Shown: positions 61,546 to 64,000 of the stretch, in pieces
Position numbering within the stretch: position 1 is the stretch's first letter
How the letters are laid out: each line of letters starts with the position of its first letter
Assembly: GCA_035644815.1 (NCBI GenBank)
Contig: DASQNU010000118.1
Span: 20,936 to 84,935, forward strand
Source of the DNA: Brevibacillus_F sp035644815
GTDB lineage: Bacteria; Bacillota; Bacilli; Brevibacillales; Brevibacillaceae
DNA: 64,000 nt
Direction of reading: 5' to 3'
The notes under the pieces: generated by a model
What the model was told of the DNA's origin: nothing
Databases searched by the model: none
The model's input: the letters and a program-made list of their open reading frames with translations, nothing else
Position numbers and translations under genes: made by a program

Positions 61546-62586
61546 ATGGAGAAACAGATGACGTACAATGTTGCCGTAGTTGGTGCGACCGGAGCTGTCG
61601 GCCAGCAAATCATTTCTTTGCTTGAGGAGCGTAATTTTCCGATTAAGGAGCTGAAGCTGCTTGCTTCAGCGCGCTCGGCAGGTAAGACGGTACCTTTCAA
61701 AGGAAAAGAGATCGTAATTGAGGAAGCCAAGCCGGAAAGCTTTGAAGGTGTAGATTTTGCGTTGTTTAGTGCAGGAGGAGCCATCAGTAAAGAATTGGCC
61801 CCGGAAGCTGCCCGTCGTGGAGCAGTAGTCATTGACAACACCAGTGCATTCCGCATGGATCCGGAAGTTCCGCTTGTTGTACCGGAAGTAAACATGCATG
61901 CAGCCCATAAGCACAACGGGATCATTGCGAATCCAAACTGCTCCACCATTCAGATGGTCGCTGCTTTAAAGCCGTTGTATGACCGTTTCGGAATCGATCG
62001 GATTATCGTTTCTACTTATCAAGCCGTGTCGGGTGCAGGCGCTTCTGCGATTAACGAGCTCTTGACCCAATCGCGTGATGTATTGGATGGAAAAGAAGCG
62101 ACAGCGAATATCCTTCCCGTTTCCAAGCTGCCTGTACACCATCAGATCGCTTTCAATGCCATTCCGCAAATCGATGTGTTTACGGATAATGGGTTTACTT
62201 ACGAAGAAATGAAAATGGTCAACGAGACGAAGAAAATCATGGAAGATGACAATATTCTCGTCTCTGCTACTTGCGTCCGCATTCCGGTTGTATACGGACA
62301 CAGTGAAGCGGTATATGTGGAACTGAAACAGGATTACGACTTGGCTGAGGTCAAAGCATTGTTGGCAGAAGCGCCAGGTGTTGTCCTGCAAGATGATCCT
62401 GAGGCTCAACTCTATCCGTTGGCTACTGATGCCACTGGAAAGCTGGATGTATTTGTAGGACGCGTAAGAAGAGATTTGCATCATCCACGTGGATTGCATC
62501 TGTGGATTGTTTCCGACAACCTCCTCAAAGGAGCTGCTTGGAATACGGTTCAAATTGCTGAAGAATTGGTAAAAGCTAACAAGTAG
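61546..62586 (+). CDS. asd: Aspartate-semialdehyde dehydrogenase
   Basis: Asd (346 aa) makes aspartate semialdehyde, feeding lysine, DAP, dipicolinate, threonine and methionine. The NADP motif VVGATGAVGQQ is at about 10-20, the catalytic Cys is in NPNCSTIQM, and QAVSGAG follows. The start is ATG 61546, 5 nt after GAGGAG; ATG 61558 with AAAGGATGGAG is almost as good. It lies between dpaB and dapG as in B. subtilis. Confidence 0.97.
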   Translation: MEKQMTYNVAVVGATGAVGQQIISLLEERNFPIKELKLLASARSAGKTVPFKGKEIVIEEAKPESFEGVDFALFSAGGAISKELAPEAARRGAVVIDNTSAFRMDPEVPLVVPEVNMHAAHKHNGIIANPNCSTIQMVAALKPLYDRFGIDRIIVSTYQAVSGAGASAINELLTQSRDVLDGKEATANILPVSKLPVHHQIAFNAIPQIDVFTDNGFTYEEMKMVNETKKIMEDDNILVSATCVRIPVVYGHSEAVYVELKQDYDLAEVKALLAEAPGVVLQDDPEAQLYPLATDATGKLDVFVGRVRRDLHHPRGLHLWIVSDNLLKGAAWNTVQIAEELVKANK

Positions 62587-62598
62587 GAGAGAGGACAG

Positions 62599-63825
62599 TT
62601 GAGAATTCTCGTCCAAAAATTTGGTGGTTCCTCCCTGACAACGGCAGATTGTCGGGAGAGAGCCATCGCTCATGTTGAACGGGCGCTTGCAGAAGGCTAT
62701 GCGCTCGTTGTCGTTGTGTCTGCCATGGGTCGCAAAGGGGATCCTTATGCGACTGATACATTGCTTCAGTTGATTCGTGAAAATGGGAATCGTTTGCCAA
62801 CAAGGGAAACAGACTTATTGCTGCATACAGGGGAAATTATATCAGCATCGGTCATGTGCAGCCTGCTAAATGAACGCGGTATCCAAACGACGGTACTTAC
62901 GGGCGGACAGGCGAACATCATCACCTCAGACGATTTTTCCAACGCCCAGATTCTGTCTATCGATCCAAAGAGAATCAAGAAAGAGCTTGAAGCTGGGCAT
63001 GTCGTGATTGTACCGGGCTTTCAAGGAAGAACAGCAGATTGGGAAGTCACGACGCTGGGACGAGGTGGTAGCGATACCACTGCGACTGCGCTGGGGGTAG
63101 CGCTACAGGCGGAAATGGTGGATATTTTTACCGATGTAAATGGGATTATGACAGCAGATCCACGAATCGTAGAGGAAGCACAGCCACTGGAAGCTGTCAC
63201 CTACACCGAGATTTGCAATATGGCCCATTTGGGTGCAAAAGTAATTCATCCACGTGCTGTGGAAATCGCGATGCAGACGCATGTGCCAATACGGGTTCGT
63301 TCGACATTTACGGATGATCCTGGCACATTGGTAACTACGCTGCATGAGATCGGTCGCATCAGCGGTCCCGTACGTGATCGTACGGTGATGGGGATCGCCC
63401 ATGTTCCCAACATCACCCAAATCAAGGTGTTTGCCAAAGAAGGACAGTATGATACACAGCTGCATGTATTTAAAGCCATGGCAAAGCACAATATTTCTGT
63501 AGACTTTATTAACGTAAATCCACTTGGTGTAGCCTATACGGTACATGATCAGATGGCAGAAAAAGCTGCTGGCATTTTACAAGAGCTTGGGTATGAGCCG
63601 CAAATGATGCCTCATTGCGCAAAGGTATCCGTCGTAGGAGCGGGGATGGCCGGTGTTCCTGGGGTGATGGCCCACATTGTGGAAGCCTTAACGAATCAGG
63701 ACATTCAAATTCTTCAATCAGCGGACTCCCATACCACGATATGGGTATTGGTGCATGAGGAAGATATGGTAAAAGCCGTAAGGGCCTTGCATCGCCAATT
63801 TCAGCTTCATTTGGATCGTACGTAA
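62599..63825 (+). CDS. dapG: Aspartokinase I (DapG type)
   Basis: This aspartokinase (408 aa) catalyses the first step of the aspartate pathway. The kinase motif KFGGSSL is near residue 7, followed by GFQGRTADWEVTTLGRGGSDTTA (as GFQG and TLGRGGSDTTA). The regulatory C-terminal half has two ACT domains. In B. subtilis the dap-cluster isozyme is feedback-inhibited by meso-DAP; that property is inferred here from position. A TTG start follows AGGAGAGAGGAC. Confidence 0.95.
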   Translation: MRILVQKFGGSSLTTADCRERAIAHVERALAEGYALVVVVSAMGRKGDPYATDTLLQLIRENGNRLPTRETDLLLHTGEIISASVMCSLLNERGIQTTVLTGGQANIITSDDFSNAQILSIDPKRIKKELEAGHVVIVPGFQGRTADWEVTTLGRGGSDTTATALGVALQAEMVDIFTDVNGIMTADPRIVEEAQPLEAVTYTEICNMAHLGAKVIHPRAVEIAMQTHVPIRVRSTFTDDPGTLVTTLHEIGRISGPVRDRTVMGIAHVPNITQIKVFAKEGQYDTQLHVFKAMAKHNISVDFINVNPLGVAYTVHDQMAEKAAGILQELGYEPQMMPHCAKVSVVGAGMAGVPGVMAHIVEALTNQDIQILQSADSHTTIWVLVHEEDMVKAVRALHRQFQLHLDRT

Positions 63826-63875
63826 AAAAGCATTCGCATCAGGTGTGGGAGACAAGAAGAAAGGATTGATTGTTT

Positions 63876-64000
63876 GTGGCGCACTTTGGTCGCTTAGTTA
63901 CCGCCATGGTCACACCATTTGATGACCAACTTCAGATCGATTATGACAAAACAGAGCGTTTAATTGACCATCTTCTCGCAACGGGAACAGAAACGTTGGT
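63876..64000 (+). CDS. dapA: 4-hydroxy-tetrahydrodipicolinate synthase (3' truncated)
   Basis: Only the first ~41 residues are in the window (GRLVTAMVTPFDDQ, then RLIDHLLATGTETLV). They match the start of DapA, which condenses pyruvate with aspartate semialdehyde to make the precursor of lysine, DAP and dipicolinate. The GTG start follows AAAGGATTG. The active site lies beyond the right edge. It is 50 nt downstream of dapG, in the B. subtilis order. Confidence 0.93.
   Translation, partial: MAHFGRLVTAMVTPFDDQLQIDYDKTERLIDHLLATGTETL

Noticed and set aside
1..64000. Mobile elements, CRISPR arrays, tRNA or rRNA genes
   Set aside because: No transposase, integrase, repeat-spacer array or recognisable RNA gene was seen; gene order is conserved throughout.

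Overview
The window is a single, gene-dense, all-plus-strand stretch of chromosome from a motile, endospore-forming Firmicute. Gene order follows the Bacillus subtilis fla/che to rpsB to polC to nusA/infB to pnp to spoVF/dap region closely. The spore genes dpaA/dpaB, the PolC-type replicase and the canonical SD sequences agree with this. Protein style and the differences from B. subtilis (ispG beside rseP, extra genes around sigD) suggest Brevibacillus or a close Paenibacillaceae relative. That genus call is inference. I saw no tRNA, rRNA, IS element, prophage or CRISPR.

Region 1 (1-25911) is the flagellar/chemotaxis super-operon: fliF (5' truncated), fliG, fliH, fliI, fliJ, ylxF-like, fliK, a flagellar-operon protein, flgE-type hook gene, swrD, fliL, fliM, fliY, cheY, fliO, fliP, fliQ, fliR, flhB, flhA, flhF, flhG, cheB, cheA, cheW, cheC, cheD, a small membrane protein and sigD. 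Genes overlap by 1-8 nt or sit a few tens of nt apart, and several use TTG/GTG starts inside the previous gene. The hook-cap gene flgD is not in its usual place after fliK.

Region 2 (25912-28885) is a four-gene tail between sigD and rpsB: a FapA/DUF342 protein, a Gln/Arg-rich small protein, a SwrB-like membrane protein and a small YceG/MltG-like anchored protein. An intrinsic terminator closes it. This is the least characterised part of the window.

Region 3 (28915-43743) holds translation, isoprenoid and envelope genes: rpsB, tsf, pyrH, frr, uppS, cdsA, dxr, rseP, ispG, proS and polC. rpsB has its own extended -10 promoter and a structured leader. Two terminators lie between rpsB and tsf and one follows tsf.

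Region 4 (43769-52598) starts with a near-consensus promoter and an attenuator-like hairpin ahead of rimP-nusA-rnpM(ylxR)-ylxQ-infB-ylxP-rbfA-nrnA-truB-ribF. rpsO follows with its own promoter, leader and terminator.

Region 5 (52599-64000) carries pnp, the polysaccharide-deacetylase-like ylxY, the M16 peptidase mlpA, a chemoreceptor gene flanked by terminators, ymxH, and then the dipicolinate/lysine cluster dpaA-dpaB-asd-dapG-dapA (dapA cut by the right edge).

No clearly new system was found. The items most worth checking are the rimP-nusA leader attenuator, the apparent loss of flgD, the uncharacterised genes flanking sigD, and the structured leaders of rpsB and rpsO.
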